Positions 38,585-49,297 of a stretch of DNA of 64,000 nucleotides are shown one piece after another. Origin of the DNA: an uncultured Bacteroidales bacterium (GTDB lineage: Bacteria > Bacteroidota > Bacteroidia > Bacteroidales > Muribaculaceae); NCBI GenBank assembly GCA_900542185.1, contig UQMZ01000001.1, forward strand, positions 79,351 through 143,350, written 5' to 3'. How positions within the stretch are numbered: the first letter of the stretch is position 1; each line of letters starts with the position of its first letter. The notes beneath the pieces are model-generated. The model saw only the letters and a program-made list of their open reading frames with translations. It had not been told where the DNA came from and searched no databases. The translations under genes were made by a program, and so were the position numbers.

Positions 38585-40429
38585 ATGTGTGGAATAGTAG
38601 GATATATCGGAGACGGTAACGTCTACGACATCTTGATCAAGGGCTTGCACAGGCTGGAATACAGAGGCTATGACAGTGCCGGTGTGGCGCTGGTTGGCCG
38701 TGACGGCAAGCTGAACGTGTATAAGGCCAAGGGAAAAGTGGCGAATCTGGAAGCTTATTGCGAGCAGAAGGATCTGGATGCCGTGGCCGGCATCGCCCAC
38801 ACGCGCTGGGCAACCCACGGCGAGCCTTCGGATACTAACGCGCACCCTCATTACAGCGAGGACGGCAACATCGCATTAGTGCACAACGGCACCATCGAGA
38901 ACTACAAGGTGCTGAAGGACGCGCTGAAACAGCATGGCTGCGAATTCAAGTCCGAAACCGATACGGAGGTGCTGGTACAGCTTATAGAGTATATACGCCT
39001 CACCAACAAATGCTCGCTGCTCAAGGCGGTGCGCAAGGCCTTGAAGCAGGTGGTGGGAGCTTACGCCATCGCAGTGGTGGACAAGACCAATCCCGATGTC
39101 ATAATAGCTGCACGACAGAGCTCGCCGCTGGTGATAGGTATCGGCGAAAACGAGTTCTTCTTGGCTTCGGACGCCACGCCGTTCGTGGAATACACCAAGG
39201 AGGCCGTGTATCTGAAGGACGGCGAGATTGCCGAGATACGCCGCGGAATGCCCCTTAAGATCACCGACCTGGACAACAAGGAGGCCGACATCGACATCAA
39301 GAAGCTGGAGATGTCCATATCCCAGCTGGAGAAGGGTGGCTACCCGCACTTCATGCTGAAGGAGATATTCGAGCAGCCCAACACCCTGCGCGACTGCATA
39401 CGCGGCCGTGTTGTGGAAGGCGGAAAGCGCATCATCATTAACGGAGTGCTCGACAATAAGGAAAAATTCCAGAACTGCAAGCGCATCGTGATTGTGGCAT
39501 GCGGCACGTCGTGGCATGCCGGCCTGTTAGGCAAATACCTGATGCAGGACATGTGCAAGATTCCCGTGGAAGTGGAGTATGCCAGCGAGTTCCGTTATTC
39601 GAATCCGGTGCTTGACGACCGCGACATCGTGATAGCGATATCGCAGAGCGGCGAGACCGCCGACACGCTTGCAGCAGTGAAGATAGCCCGCGAGAAGGGA
39701 GCCTTCGTGTTCGGCGTCAGCAACTCGGTGGGATCGTCAATACCGCGAGAGACCGACAGCGGCTGTTATATCCATGTCGGACCGGAGATAGGCGTGGCCT
39801 CGACCAAGGCGTTCACCGGCCAGGTGATGGTGCTTACGCTCGTGGCCCTGGCAGTGGCGCAGCTGCGCGGCACTATGGACGCCGACACCATCGGCAAGAT
39901 AGGCGCCAGGATTCTGGACATCCCCGGCAAGGTGGAGGAAGTGCTGAAATCGGCCGAATTCATCGAGCGCCTGTCGCTGACGTACACTTATGCGCGCAAC
40001 TTCCTGTATCTGGGACGCGGCTACAGCTATCCTGTAGCCCTGGAGGGTGCGTTGAAGCTGAAGGAAATATCGTATATCCACGCCGAGGGTTATCCCGCCG
40101 CCGAAATGAAGCATGGCCCCATCGCACTTATCGATCAGGAGATGCCGTCGGTGATAATCGCGCCCAACGACCACCTGTACGAGAAGATAGTGAGCAATGT
40201 GCAGCAGGTCAAGGCCCGCGGGGGCAACATCCTGGCCATCGTGAGCCAGGGTGATACCGAGATATGCAAGATAGCCGACCATGTGGTGGAGGTGCCCGAG
40301 ATGCCCGAGTGTCTGACGCCCATCATCACCAGCATCCCGCTGCAGCTGCTGAGCTATTATGTGGCCATCAACAAGGGGAAGAACGTGGACATGCCGCGCA
40401 ACCTTGCGAAATCGGTCACTGTGGAGTAA
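38585..40429 (+). CDS. glmS: Glutamine-fructose-6-phosphate aminotransferase
   Basis: The product has 614 residues and starts MCGIVGYIGDGN, with Cys2 as the N-terminal nucleophile of the glutaminase domain. Two SIS domains follow (about residues 285-425 and 460-595), with ISQSGETADT and the terminal NLAKSVTVE that closes the active site. It makes glucosamine-6-phosphate, the first committed step toward UDP-GlcNAc for peptidoglycan and LPS. The gene has its own promoter and is followed after 60 bases by the promoter of the tRNA-tuf operon. Confidence 0.96.
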   Translation: MCGIVGYIGDGNVYDILIKGLHRLEYRGYDSAGVALVGRDGKLNVYKAKGKVANLEAYCEQKDLDAVAGIAHTRWATHGEPSDTNAHPHYSEDGNIALVHNGTIENYKVLKDALKQHGCEFKSETDTEVLVQLIEYIRLTNKCSLLKAVRKALKQVVGAYAIAVVDKTNPDVIIAARQSSPLVIGIGENEFFLASDATPFVEYTKEAVYLKDGEIAEIRRGMPLKITDLDNKEADIDIKKLEMSISQLEKGGYPHFMLKEIFEQPNTLRDCIRGRVVEGGKRIIINGVLDNKEKFQNCKRIVIVACGTSWHAGLLGKYLMQDMCKIPVEVEYASEFRYSNPVLDDRDIVIAISQSGETADTLAAVKIAREKGAFVFGVSNSVGSSIPRETDSGCYIHVGPEIGVASTKAFTGQVMVLTLVALAVAQLRGTMDADTIGKIGARILDIPGKVEEVLKSAEFIERLSLTYTYARNFLYLGRGYSYPVALEGALKLKEISYIHAEGYPAAEMKHGPIALIDQEMPSVIIAPNDHLYEKIVSNVQQVKARGGNILAIVSQGDTEICKIADHVVEVPEMPECLTPIITSIPLQLLSYYVAINKGKNVDMPRNLAKSVTVE

Positions 40430-40489
40430 TTTTGTGATGACTGAAATACAGAGGGTTGCTAAATTTTTTCAAAAAATTAACGGATAATA

Positions 40490-40521
40490 TTTGCACAAGA
40501 ATAAAATTCGTTATAACTTTG
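40490..40521 (+). promoter_or_regulatory. Promoter of the tRNA-tuf-ribosomal protein operon
   Basis: TTTG (40490-40493), a 20-base spacer and TAACTTTG (40514-40521) match the consensus exactly. tRNA-Tyr begins 53 bases later. Confidence 0.75.
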
Positions 40522-40574
40522 CACTCGGATTCGCGAAAAGTGGTCAAGTAAAGACCTCGTGAGGGAATCCGGAA

Positions 40575-40657
40575 GGGTGGATACCAGAGTGGCCAAATGG
40601 GGCAGACTGTAAATCTGCTGGCTTACGCCTACGGTGGTTCGAATCCATCTCCACCCA
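40575..40657 (+). tRNA. tRNA-Tyr (anticodon GTA)
   Basis: The acceptor arms GGGTGGA and TCCACCC pair perfectly. The anticodon loop CTGTAAA sits on a GCAGA/TCTGC stem, and a class II variable arm follows. 83 bases, no encoded CCA. Confidence 0.95.
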
Positions 40658-40676
40658 CAACGCAGAACGTTGCATT

Positions 40677-40749
40677 GCGGAAGTAGCTCAGTTGGTAGAG
40701 CATTAGCCTTCCAAGCTAAGGGTCGCGAGTTCGAACCTCGTCTTCCGCT
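40677..40749 (+). tRNA. tRNA-Gly (anticodon TCC)
   Basis: The acceptor arms GCGGAAG and CTTCCGC pair perfectly. The anticodon loop CTTCCAA is on a TTAGC/GCTAA stem, and the T arm is normal. 73 bases, no encoded CCA. Confidence 0.95.
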
Positions 40750-40757
40750 CAAAAAAT

Positions 40758-40829
<72 letters not shown>

Positions 40830-40891
40830 CCAAGTTATTATCAACCTCCTCCTCGATTCAAGAGGAAAAATCAAAATCAAAATATAGCAAA

Positions 40892-42079
40892 ATGGCTAAA
40901 GAAAAATTTGAAAGAACCAAACCCCACGTGAACATCGGTACGATCGGTCACGTAGACCATGGCAAGACCACTCTTACGGCTGCCATCACCAAGGTTCTTG
41001 CAGAGAAAGGTCTTTCCGAGCTTCGCTCGTTCGATTCAATCGACAACGCTCCCGAGGAGAAGGAGCGTGGTATAACCATCAACACAGCCCACGTTGAGTA
41101 CGAGACAGCTAACCGTCACTACGCTCACGTAGACTGCCCGGGACACGCCGACTATGTGAAGAACATGGTAACCGGTGCAGCCCAGATGGACGGTGCCATC
41201 ATCGTAGTTGCCGCTACCGACGGTCCGATGCCCCAGACCCGTGAGCACATCCTGCTCGCCCGTCAGGTGAACGTTCCCCGTCTGGTTGTATTCATGAACA
41301 AGTGCGACCAGGTAGACGACGAGGAGATGCTCGAGCTCGTTGAGATGGATATGCGCGACCTTCTGTCGCAGTACGAATATGACGGTGACAACACCCCCGT
41401 TATCCGCGGTTCCGCGCTGGGTGCCCTTGAGGGCGATCCGAAGTGGGTTGAAAAGGTAATGGAGCTGATGGATGCCGTTGACACATGGATTCCGCTGCCT
41501 CCGCGTGACGTGGACAAGCCCTTCCTGATGCCCGTTGAGGACGTATTCTCGATCACAGGTCGTGGTACTGTTGCAACAGGTCGTATCGAGGCTGGCCGCG
41601 TAAAGGTTGGCGACGAGGTTCAGATCCTGGGTCTGGGCGAGGACAAGAAGTCGGTTGTAACCGGCGTCGAGATGTTCCGCAAGATTCTGGACGAGGGCGA
41701 GGCCGGTGATAACGTAGGTCTGCTGCTCCGCGGTATCGACAAGGACGAGGTTAAGCGCGGTATGGTAATCTGCCATCCCGGACAGGTTAAGCCTCACGAT
41801 CACTTCAAGGCTCAGGTCTACATCCTGAAGAAGGAAGAGGGTGGCCGTCACACACCGTTCCACAACAAGTATCGTCCCCAGTTCTACATCCGTACGCTTG
41901 ACGTAACCGGTGAGATCGCTCTGCCGGAGGGTGTTGAGATGGTAATGCCCGGCGATAACGTTGAGATCGACGTTAAGCTGATCACCAAGGTAGCCATGGA
42001 TCAGGGTCTGCGTTTCGCAATCCGCGAGGGTGGCCGCACGGTAGGATCGGGTCAGATCACAGCCGTAATCGACGACTAA
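40892..42079 (+). CDS. tuf: Elongation factor Tu
   Basis: The ATG at 40892 ([16 protein letters not shown]) is chosen because the longer frame runs back through the tRNA genes. The product has 395 residues. It shows G1 GHVDHGKTT, switch [10 protein letters not shown] and G4 NKCDQVD, followed by both beta-barrel domains and the terminal [11 protein letters not shown]. It delivers aminoacyl-tRNA to the ribosome. It is co-transcribed with the three upstream tRNAs and lies before tRNA-Trp and secE, the usual Bacteroidetes order. Confidence 0.98.
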   Translation: MAKEKFERTKPHVNIGTIGHVDHGKTTLTAAITKVLAEKGLSELRSFDSIDNAPEEKERGITINTAHVEYETANRHYAHVDCPGHADYVKNMVTGAAQMDGAIIVVAATDGPMPQTREHILLARQVNVPRLVVFMNKCDQVDDEEMLELVEMDMRDLLSQYEYDGDNTPVIRGSALGALEGDPKWVEKVMELMDAVDTWIPLPPRDVDKPFLMPVEDVFSITGRGTVATGRIEAGRVKVGDEVQILGLGEDKKSVVTGVEMFRKILDEGEAGDNVGLLLRGIDKDEVKRGMVICHPGQVKPHDHFKAQVYILKKEEGGRHTPFHNKYRPQFYIRTLDVTGEIALPEGVEMVMPGDNVEIDVKLITKVAMDQGLRFAIREGGRTVGSGQITAVIDD

Positions 42080-42102
42080 TCACAGCATAGCTGACACATA
42101 AA

Positions 42103-42130
42103 GGGGGCCTTCCCCGACAGGAAGGCCCCA
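42103..42130 (+). terminator. Strong hairpin between tuf and tRNA-Trp
   Basis: Perfect 10-base arms GGGGCCTTCC and GGAAGGCCCC (42104-42113 and 42120-42129) have a 6-base loop. No T-run follows and tRNA-Trp begins 6 bases later, so it may be an attenuator or processing site rather than a full terminator. Confidence 0.5.
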
Positions 42131-42135
42131 TATAC

Positions 42136-42208
42136 ACGGGAATAGCTCAGTTGGTAGAGCATTGGTCTCCAAAACCAAGGGTCGAGAGTTCGAGTCTTTC
42201 TTCCCGTG
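42136..42208 (+). tRNA. tRNA-Trp (anticodon CCA)
   Basis: The acceptor arms ACGGGAA and TTCCCGT pair perfectly. The anticodon loop CTCCAAA is on a TTGGT/ACCAA stem. The T stem has one G-T pair. 73 bases with G as discriminator. Confidence 0.95.
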
Positions 42209-42224
42209 CTTATTATATACGAAG

Positions 42225-42416
42225 ATGAAATTAATAAAGGATATCAAGGAATCTTATAACGAGTTGGTTTATAAGGTTTCGTGGCCAACGCAGAAACAGG
42301 TTATCAACAGCTCGGTGCTGGTGCTGATAGCTTCCATCATACTGGCAGTTTTTATCTGGGCGGTTGACAAGGTGTTCTCATTGCTGATGGAGTTAATCTA
42401 CAGCATCAATTTCTAA
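42225..42416 (+). CDS. secE: Preprotein translocase subunit SecE
   Basis: The 63-residue form with start ATG at 42225 (MKLIKDIKESYNELVYKVSW) is typical of Bacteroidetes. It has an amphipathic N-terminal helix with the conserved VSWPTQKQV and one membrane span (about 30-52). It stabilises SecY in the inner membrane. Located between tRNA-Trp and nusG as usual. Confidence 0.95.
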   Translation: MKLIKDIKESYNELVYKVSWPTQKQVINSSVLVLIASIILAVFIWAVDKVFSLLMELIYSINF

Positions 42417-42441
42417 CAAAGCAAGTAAAGCGAAGAAATCA

Positions 42442-42996
42442 ATGGCTGAGGTCAAAAAGAGATGGTATGTATTGCGTGCCATTTCGGGGAAAGAGGCTAA
42501 AGTCAAGGAGATTCTTGATGCGTCAATCAAGAATACTGACCTTGGCAAACATGTGTCGCAGGTGCTGATTCCGACAGAGAAGAAGTACACTACGACTCCC
42601 AGTGGCAAGAAGGTGTTGAGGGAGCACAATCTGTACTCCGGTTACGTGTTTGTAGAAGCCGCCCTTACGGGAGAGGTAATCTATGAGCTGCGCAACACTA
42701 CGAATGTCATTGATTTTCTGCGTGGACGTAGCAAGACGAGTGATCCGGTGCCGTTGACGCCCGACGAGGTGAAGCGCATGCTCGGCCGTCAGGAGGAGAC
42801 AAGCGCTCCGGTTGTCGATATGATCGACAACTACCTGGAGGGAGAGACGGTGAAGGTGAACTACGGACCGTTCAGCGGCTTTACGGGCACCATCAAGGAA
42901 ATTGACCGCGAGAGAAGCCGTGTCAAGGTCGAGGTCAAGATATTTGGCCGAGGCAATGACCTGGTGTTGGAAATATCCCAAGTGGAGAAGGTGTGA
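42442..42996 (+). CDS. nusG: Transcription termination/antitermination factor NusG
   Basis: The 184-residue protein has an NGN domain (KKRWYVLRAISGKEAKVKE, then PTEKKY and GYVFVEA) and a C-terminal KOW domain (GETVKVNYGPFSGFTGTIKE). It binds RNA polymerase and links it to Rho or ribosomes. Confidence 0.97.
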   Translation: MAEVKKRWYVLRAISGKEAKVKEILDASIKNTDLGKHVSQVLIPTEKKYTTTPSGKKVLREHNLYSGYVFVEAALTGEVIYELRNTTNVIDFLRGRSKTSDPVPLTPDEVKRMLGRQEETSAPVVDMIDNYLEGETVKVNYGPFSGFTGTIKEIDRERSRVKVEVKIFGRGNDLVLEISQVEKV

Positions 42997-43065
42997 CGCA
43001 GCGTTGATGTTACGCGGCGTTTCGTCGCATGGTAACCACACAAACTACAAATAACAGATAGGACA

Positions 43066-43509
43066 ATGGCAAAAGAAATTGCTGGACAGATCAAATTGCA
43101 GATCAAGGGTGGCGCAGCAAATCCGTCACCGCCAGTCGGACCTGCACTGGGTTCGAAGGGTATCAACATCATGGAATTTTGCAAGCAATTCAATGCCCGT
43201 ACCCAGGACAAGGCCGGGAAGGTTTTGCCGGTAGTAATAACCTACTATTCGGACAAGAGCTTCGACTTTGTAGTGAAGACGCCTCCTGTGGCAGTACAGC
43301 TGAAGGAGACGGCAAAGCTGAAGAGCGGATCGGCACAGCCGAACCGTAACAAAGTAGCCGAAATCACATGGGAACAGGTCAAGGCAATTGCAACAGACAA
43401 GATGCCGGATTTGAACTGTTTCACCATTGAGTCTGCCATGCGCATGGTAGCGGGAACTGCCCGCAGCATGGGTATAACCGTAAAGGGAGCATTTCCCGAA
43501 AACAATTAA
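43066..43509 (+). CDS. rplK: 50S ribosomal protein L11
   Basis: The 147-residue protein contains the signature [20 protein letters not shown] and the C-terminal RNA-binding half ([20 protein letters not shown]). It forms the base of the ribosomal GTPase centre. The gene starts 69 bases after nusG. Confidence 0.98.
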   Translation: MAKEIAGQIKLQIKGGAANPSPPVGPALGSKGINIMEFCKQFNARTQDKAGKVLPVVITYYSDKSFDFVVKTPPVAVQLKETAKLKSGSAQPNRNKVAEITWEQVKAIATDKMPDLNCFTIESAMRMVAGTARSMGITVKGAFPENN

Positions 43510-43521
43510 TCTTCAAAGACA

Positions 43522-44217
43522 ATGGGAAAACTGACAAAGAATCAGAAGTTAGCTTTATCGAAGATTGAGCCCGGGAAGTCGTACAACCTTGCGGAGGCAG
43601 CAGAGAAGGTGAAGGAGACAGCGTTCGAGAAGTTCGACGCGTCGTTTGACATAGATGTACGTCTTGGCGTAGACCCCCGTAAGGCCGACCAGATGGTACG
43701 TGGCGTTGTGTCACTGCCTCACGGAACCGGTAAGGAGGTACGCGTGCTTGTAATGTGCGGACCCGACGCAGAGGCAGCAGCCAAGGAGGCCGGCGCCGAT
43801 TACGTAGGTCTGGACGAGTACATCCAGAAGATCAAGGACGGTTGGACGGACGTTGACGTAATCATCACCCAGCCCTCCGTGATGGGCAAGCTCGGTCCCT
43901 TGGGCCGTATCCTTGGTCCGCGCGGACTGATGCCTAACCCCAAGAGCGGTACCGTGACAATGGACGTCGCCAAGGCTGTGAAGGAGGTTAAGCAGGGTAA
44001 GATTGACTTCAAGGTGGACAAGACCGGAATCGTTCACGCCAGCATCGGCAAGACATCGTTCTCGGCCGAGGCAATGCGCGACAACGCCAAGGAGTTCATC
44101 AACACACTCATTAAGTTGAAACCGGCCACTTCGAAAGGCACATATATCAAGAGCATTTATCTTTCAAGCACGATGGGCCCGGGCATCAAGGTCGAGCCGA
44201 AGTCGGTTGCGGAGTAA
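43522..44217 (+). CDS. rplA: 50S ribosomal protein L1
   Basis: The 231-residue protein has the L1 signature around [20 protein letters not shown]. It forms the L1 stalk at the ribosomal E site and, in other bacteria, represses translation of the L11-L1 mRNA. It follows rplK by 12 bases. Confidence 0.98.
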   Translation: MGKLTKNQKLALSKIEPGKSYNLAEAAEKVKETAFEKFDASFDIDVRLGVDPRKADQMVRGVVSLPHGTGKEVRVLVMCGPDAEAAAKEAGADYVGLDEYIQKIKDGWTDVDVIITQPSVMGKLGPLGRILGPRGLMPNPKSGTVTMDVAKAVKEVKQGKIDFKVDKTGIVHASIGKTSFSAEAMRDNAKEFINTLIKLKPATSKGTYIKSIYLSSTMGPGIKVEPKSVAE

Positions 44218-44236
44218 TTTTTAAAACTGAAAATCG

Positions 44237-44761
44237 ATGAAAAAGGAAGATAAAGCTAAGATCATAGAGAGCATAGGCGGCGAGCTGGCACAGTACAGCT
44301 GCGTGTACTTGGTGCAGACCCAGGGTCTGAACGCCGAGAAGACAAGCGCACTGCGCCGCGCATGCTTCGGAGCCGAGGTAAAGATGCTGTGCGTGAAGAA
44401 CACACTGCTGAAGAAGGCTCTGGAGGCAAGCGAGACCGACTATTCGGAGTTGTACGATCTTCTCCACGGTGAGACGACACTTCTGCTGAGCAACACGGGC
44501 AACGCTCCCGCGAAGCTGATCAAGAAGTTCCGCGACAAGAAGGAGACCCTTCCGTTGCTGAAGGGCGCCTACGTGGAGGAAACAGTTTATGTTGGCGAGG
44601 AGAACTTGGAGACCCTTTCCAATATCAAGAGCAAGAACGAACTTATCGCAGATGTTGTGGCACTGCTGCAGTCGCCTGCTAAGAACGTGATCAGCGCCCT
44701 GCAGAGCGGAGGCAATCTGCTGCACGGCGTGCTCGAGACCCTCTCCAAGAAAGAAGCATAA
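44237..44761 (+). CDS. rplJ: 50S ribosomal protein L10
   Basis: The 174-residue protein has the L10 N-terminal domain ([20 protein letters not shown]) and a C-terminal helix that anchors L7/L12 dimers. Only 19 bases separate it from rplA, so there is no room for a long L10-type leader. Confidence 0.96.
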   Translation: MKKEDKAKIIESIGGELAQYSCVYLVQTQGLNAEKTSALRRACFGAEVKMLCVKNTLLKKALEASETDYSELYDLLHGETTLLLSNTGNAPAKLIKKFRDKKETLPLLKGAYVEETVYVGEENLETLSNIKSKNELIADVVALLQSPAKNVISALQSGGNLLHGVLETLSKKEA

Positions 44762-44796
44762 ACCAACATAGTAAAAAATTAAAAAAAGATACGAAA

Positions 44797-45171
44797 ATGG
44801 CAGATTTGAAAGCATTTGCAGAGCAGCTTGTAAACCTCACCGTAAAGGAAGTGAACGAACTGGCTGAGATACTGAAGAACGAGTACGGCATCGAGCCGGC
44901 AGCTGCAGCTGTAGCAGTAGCAGCAGGTCCCGCCGCAGCAGGCGCAGCCGCTGAGGAGAAGACCAACTTCGACGTAGTTCTGAAAGCAGCCGGCGCAAGC
45001 AAACTGGCTGTTGTAAAGCTGGTTAAGGAGCTGACCGGTCTGGGCCTGAAAGAGGCTAAGGAACTGGTTGACGGTGCTCCCAACACCATCAAGGAAGGTC
45101 TTCCCAAGGCTGAGGCCGAGGGCCTGAAGAAGCAGCTTGAGGAGGCTGGTGCTGAGGTTGAACTCAAGTAA
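44797..45171 (+). CDS. rplL: 50S ribosomal protein L7/L12
   Basis: The 124-residue acidic protein has an N-terminal dimer domain, an alanine-rich hinge (about 37-55) and a C-terminal domain with [19 protein letters not shown]. It recruits translation GTPases to the stalk. A structured 289-base gap follows before rpoB. Confidence 0.98.
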   Translation: MADLKAFAEQLVNLTVKEVNELAEILKNEYGIEPAAAAVAVAAGPAAAGAAAEEKTNFDVVLKAAGASKLAVVKLVKELTGLGLKEAKELVDGAPNTIKEGLPKAEAEGLKKQLEEAGAEVELK

Positions 45172-45189
45172 GATCCAATTCTGACAACA

Positions 45190-45235
45190 AATAGGTTAAG
45201 AACGCTCCACATTATGTTTGCGTTCTTAACCTATT
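45190..45235 (+). promoter_or_regulatory. Long hairpin between rplL and rpoB
   Basis: Perfect 16-base arms (45190-45205 and 45220-45235) with a 14-base loop start 19 bases after rplL. No T-run follows. The place matches that of the attenuator and RNase III site in the E. coli rplL-rpoB gap. Confidence 0.7.
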
Positions 45236-45242
45236 ATAATCT

Positions 45243-45298
45243 ATCATCGATGCCCCCAGGACGTCGATGATTACGTGCGAATGGACCCCCTGTGTCCA
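45243..45298 (+). promoter_or_regulatory. Two further hairpins in the rpoB leader
   Basis: Hairpin 1 pairs 45243-45252 with 45262-45271 (one G-T pair; loop starts CCCCC). Hairpin 2 pairs TGGAC (45282-45286) with GTCCA (45294-45298), again with a CCCCC loop. The remaining 160 bases to rpoB show no further strong structure and no consensus promoter. Confidence 0.5.
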
Positions 45299-45460
45299 AT
45301 GCATTTGTATTCCTCTCGTATCTCACGAAATAACCCTCTCTCAATCATATTCCTTTCTTCTCTTAAACCGCCGGGTGACATAAGAAGCTTTTGCAGTTTT
45401 TGAAAACATAGATAGAAATTCCTTCGCCGCCACCGGCAATAAAGAACTAAATCCCAACCA

Positions 45461-48400
45461 ATGTCAGTAAATTTAACCGAAAAACCGCGAGTAAACTTCG
45501 CGTCGATTAAAAATCCGCTGCCGTTTCCGGATTTCCTTGAGATACAGCTGAAGTCGTTCCGCGACTTCCTGCAGCTGGACACTCCTCCGGAAGAGCGCAA
45601 GAATCAGGGATTGTACAAAGTATTCGCCGAGAATTTCCCCATCACGGACACGCGCAACAATTTTGTGCTGGAATTCCTCGACTATTACATTGATCCTCCG
45701 CGTTATACCATCGACGAATGTCTGAAAAGGGGTCTGACTTACAGCGTGCCCTTGAAGGCGAAGCTGAAGCTGTCATGCACCGATCCGGACCATGTGGATT
45801 TCGACACCACTATCCAGGACGTGTATCTCGGCACCATTCCGTACATGACGGAGCAGGGTACATTCGTGATCAACGGCGCCGAGCGCGTTGTCGTATCGCA
45901 GCTGCACCGCTCGCCGGGCGTATTTTTCGGTAACAGCATGCATGCCAACGGCACAAAGCTGTATTCGGCTCGTATCATACCGTTCCGCGGCTCATGGATT
46001 GAGTTCGCCACCGACATCAACAACGTGATGTATGCCTACATCGACCGTAAGAAGAAACTTCCCGTCACCACTCTGCTCCGTGCCATCGGATTCGAGACGG
46101 ATAAGGAGATCGTGGAGATATTCGACCTGGCCGAGGAAATAAAGGTGACGGAAAGCAACCTCAAGAAGGTGATAGGACGTCGCCTGGCCGGTCGCGTGAT
46201 GGAGAGCATGCACGAGGATTTCGTAGATCCCGACACTGGCGAGGTTACGAGCATGGAACGCAACACATTGATCGTGGAGCGTGGAAGCGAAATTTCCGAA
46301 GACAACATCGAAATGATCCTGAACAGCGGCGTCAAGACCATCCTCCTGGAGAAAGAGGGTGTGGCTGCCGTTGACTACAGCATAATATTCAACACCCTGC
46401 AGCGCGACATGTCGAACTCCGAGCAGGAGGCAGTCACGTACATCTACCGACAGTTGCGTAACGCCGATCCACCGGATCCCGCATCGGCGCGCGAGGTGAT
46501 TCAGAGCCTCTTCTTCTCCGAGAAGCGTTATGACCTGGGCGAGGTAGGCCGCTACCGTATCAACAAGAAGCTGGGTCTCGACACTCCGATGGAGGTGAAG
46601 GTGCTGACGCGCGAGGACATCATCGCCATCATCAAGTATCTGATAGAGCTGATAAATGCCAAGAGCGACGTGGACGATATCGACCACCTGAGCAACCGTC
46701 GCGTGCGCACCGTGGGCGAGCAGCTTTACAACCAGTTCGGGGTGGGTCTGGCCCGTATAGCCCGTTCCATCCGCGAGAAGATGAACGTGCGTGACAACGA
46801 GGTGTTCAAGCCCATCGACCTGATCAACGCCAAGACCATCTCGGCAGTGATCAACACATTCTTCGGCACCAACGCGCTGTCGCAGTTCATGGACCAGACC
46901 AACCCTCTGGCCGAGATCACGCACAAGCGCCGTATGTCGGCCCTTGGCCCCGGCGGTCTGAGCCGCGAGCGCGCAGGCTTCGAGGTGCGAGACGTGCACT
47001 ATACCCATTACGGTCGTCTGTGCCCGATCGAGACCCCTGAGGGTCCTAACATCGGTCTGATCTCCAGTCTCTGCGTATACGCCAAGATCAACAACCTCGG
47101 CTTCATCGAGACTCCCTACCGCAAGGTGGAGAACGGCGTGGTGGACCTGAACAACGACGACGTCGTATATATGACCGCCGAGATAGAGGAGGGCAAGACC
47201 ATCGCACAGGGCAACGCCCCCGTGAACGACGACGGTACGTTCATCAACAACCGTGTCAAGGCCCGTCTGGAGGCCGACTTCCCGATTGTGGCTCCCAACG
47301 AGCTGGATCTGATGGATGTGTCGCCTCTGCAGATCGCATCGATCGCCGCATCGCTGATTCCGTTCCTGGAGCACGACGACGCAAACCGCGCCCTTATGGG
47401 ATCGAACATGATGCGCCAGGCCGTGCCGTTGTTGCGCAGCGAGGCTCCTATTGTCGGAACCGGTATCGAGGGTCAGCTGATACGCGACTCGCGTACGCAG
47501 ATCACGGCCGAAGGCAAGGGCGTCATAGAGTATGTGGACGCCGAGCGTATCCGCATCAAGTACGACCGCACCGAGGACGAGGAGTTCGTGGAATTCGAAC
47601 CCGCGACCAAAGAATACAAGCTGCCCAAATTCCGCCGTACCAACCAGGGTACCACCATCGACTTGCGTCCCATCTGCAACAAGGGCCAGCGAGTAGAGGA
47701 GGGCGACATCCTGACCGAGGGTTACTCCACGGAGAAGGGCGAGCTGGCACTGGGCCGCAACCTGAAGGTGGCGTTCATGCCCTGGAAGGGTTACAACTAC
47801 GAGGATGCCATCGTGCTGAACGAGCGTATGGTCCGCGAGGACATACTGACTTCGGTGCATGTGGACGAATATAGCATAGACGTGCGCGAGACCAAGCGCG
47901 GCATGGAGGAGCTGACTTCGGATATCCCGAACGTGAGCGAGGATGCCACCAAGGATCTGGACGAGCGCGGTATAATCCGTGTCGGAGCGTATGTAGTGCC
48001 CGGTGACATCATGATCGGTAAGATCACGCCTAAGGGCGAGAGCGACCCGACGCCCGAGGAGAAGCTGCTGCGCGCCATATTCGGCGACAAGGCAGGCGAC
48101 GTGAAGGATGCCTCGCTGAAGGCTACCCCGTCGCTGAAAGGCGTGGTGATAGGCACTTCCCTGTTCAGCAAAGCCACCAAGAAGAAAGGCAACAAGAACA
48201 GCGTCAACGCGCAGTTGCCCATGCTGGTGGAGGAATACGAGGAGAAGCAGACCGAACTGAAGGACCTTATGATCTCCAAGCTGAAGGCTCTGCTGAAGGG
48301 TAAGAAATCCATGGGTATCCAGGACTACATCGGCGTGGACATCGTGCCCAAGGGCTCGACATTCGACAACATAGACTTCAACTCGCTGGATTACGAGACA

Positions 48401-49276
48401 ATCCACCTGAGCGACTGGACCGAGGACGAGCGCATAAACGGAATGATAAGCAAACTTATCACCAACTATCTGCGCAAGTCGAAGAAGATAGACGCCGAGC
48501 TGCACCGCCGCAAGTTCGACATCACCATCGGTGACGAGCTTCCCGCCGGCATCATGCAGATGGCCAAGGTGTACATCGCCAAGAAGCGTAAGATCGGCGT
48601 TGGTGACAAGATGGCAGGACGTCACGGTAACAAGGGTATCGTCAGCCGCGTGGTGCGTCAGGAGGATATGCCGTTCCTGGCCGACGGAACTCCCGTGGAC
48701 ATCGTGCTGAACCCGCTGGGTGTGCCTTCGCGTATGAACCTGGGTCAGATATTCGAGACAGTGCTCGGATGGGCCGGCCGCGAACTTGGCGAGAAATTTG
48801 CCACTCCTATCTTCGACGGAGCAAGTCTGGACGACCTGAACGAATGGACGGACAAGGCGGGACTGCCCCGCTACGGCAAGACATACCTGTACGACGGCGG
48901 CACGGGCGACCGTTTCGACCAGCCGGCCACTGTGGGCGTGATCTACATGCTGAAGCTGGGTCACATGGTCGAGGACAAGATGCACGCACGTTCCATCGGT
49001 CCGTACTCGCTGATCACGCAGCAGCCTCTGGGCGGTAAGGCCCAGTTCGGAGGCCAGCGTTTCGGAGAGATGGAGGTCTGGGCGCTCGAGGCATTCGGCG
49101 CCGCCCACATTCTGCAGGAGATCCTTACCATTAAGTCGGACGACGTGGTAGGCCGCAGCAAGGCTTACGAGGCTATCGTCAAGGGTGACGCGATGCCGGA
49201 ACCCGGCATTCCCGAATCGCTCAACGTGCTGCTGCACGAGCTGTCGGGTCTGGGACTGAGCATCACTCTCGACTAA
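45461..49276 (+). CDS. rpoB: RNA polymerase beta subunit
   Basis: The product has 1271 residues. It shows the conserved regions of RpoB, including [20 protein letters not shown], the rifampicin pocket ([20 protein letters not shown], then [13 protein letters not shown]), and the C-terminal [18 protein letters not shown]. The pocket residues Asp, His, Arg and Ser are the wild-type ones, so no rifampicin resistance is visible. It pairs with RpoC to form the active site. Confidence 0.98.
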   Translation: MSVNLTEKPRVNFASIKNPLPFPDFLEIQLKSFRDFLQLDTPPEERKNQGLYKVFAENFPITDTRNNFVLEFLDYYIDPPRYTIDECLKRGLTYSVPLKAKLKLSCTDPDHVDFDTTIQDVYLGTIPYMTEQGTFVINGAERVVVSQLHRSPGVFFGNSMHANGTKLYSARIIPFRGSWIEFATDINNVMYAYIDRKKKLPVTTLLRAIGFETDKEIVEIFDLAEEIKVTESNLKKVIGRRLAGRVMESMHEDFVDPDTGEVTSMERNTLIVERGSEISEDNIEMILNSGVKTILLEKEGVAAVDYSIIFNTLQRDMSNSEQEAVTYIYRQLRNADPPDPASAREVIQSLFFSEKRYDLGEVGRYRINKKLGLDTPMEVKVLTREDIIAIIKYLIELINAKSDVDDIDHLSNRRVRTVGEQLYNQFGVGLARIARSIREKMNVRDNEVFKPIDLINAKTISAVINTFFGTNALSQFMDQTNPLAEITHKRRMSALGPGGLSRERAGFEVRDVHYTHYGRLCPIETPEGPNIGLISSLCVYAKINNLGFIETPYRKVENGVVDLNNDDVVYMTAEIEEGKTIAQGNAPVNDDGTFINNRVKARLEADFPIVAPNELDLMDVSPLQIASIAASLIPFLEHDDANRALMGSNMMRQAVPLLRSEAPIVGTGIEGQLIRDSRTQITAEGKGVIEYVDAERIRIKYDRTEDEEFVEFEPATKEYKLPKFRRTNQGTTIDLRPICNKGQRVEEGDILTEGYSTEKGELALGRNLKVAFMPWKGYNYEDAIVLNERMVREDILTSVHVDEYSIDVRETKRGMEELTSDIPNVSEDATKDLDERGIIRVGAYVVPGDIMIGKITPKGESDPTPEEKLLRAIFGDKAGDVKDASLKATPSLKGVVIGTSLFSKATKKKGNKNSVNAQLPMLVEEYEEKQTELKDLMISKLKALLKGKKSMGIQDYIGVDIVPKGSTFDNIDFNSLDYETIHLSDWTEDERINGMISKLITNYLRKSKKIDAELHRRKFDITIGDELPAGIMQMAKVYIAKKRKIGVGDKMAGRHGNKGIVSRVVRQEDMPFLADGTPVDIVLNPLGVPSRMNLGQIFETVLGWAGRELGEKFATPIFDGASLDDLNEWTDKAGLPRYGKTYLYDGGTGDRFDQPATVGVIYMLKLGHMVEDKMHARSIGPYSLITQQPLGGKAQFGGQRFGEMEVWALEAFGAAHILQEILTIKSDDVVGRSKAYEAIVKGDAMPEPGIPESLNVLLHELSGLGLSITLD

Positions 49277-49297
49277 TCATCAAAGGACACTACAACT

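Noticed and set aside
45992..49237. Open frame of over 1000 codons antisense to rpoB (and others antisense to rpoC at 51464-53773 and to pepD at 25427-26746)
   Set aside because: These are by-products of strongly biased, GC-rich codons in the real genes. Their translations lack any family motif and are rich in His, Leu, Val and Gln in the pattern expected of a mirrored frame.
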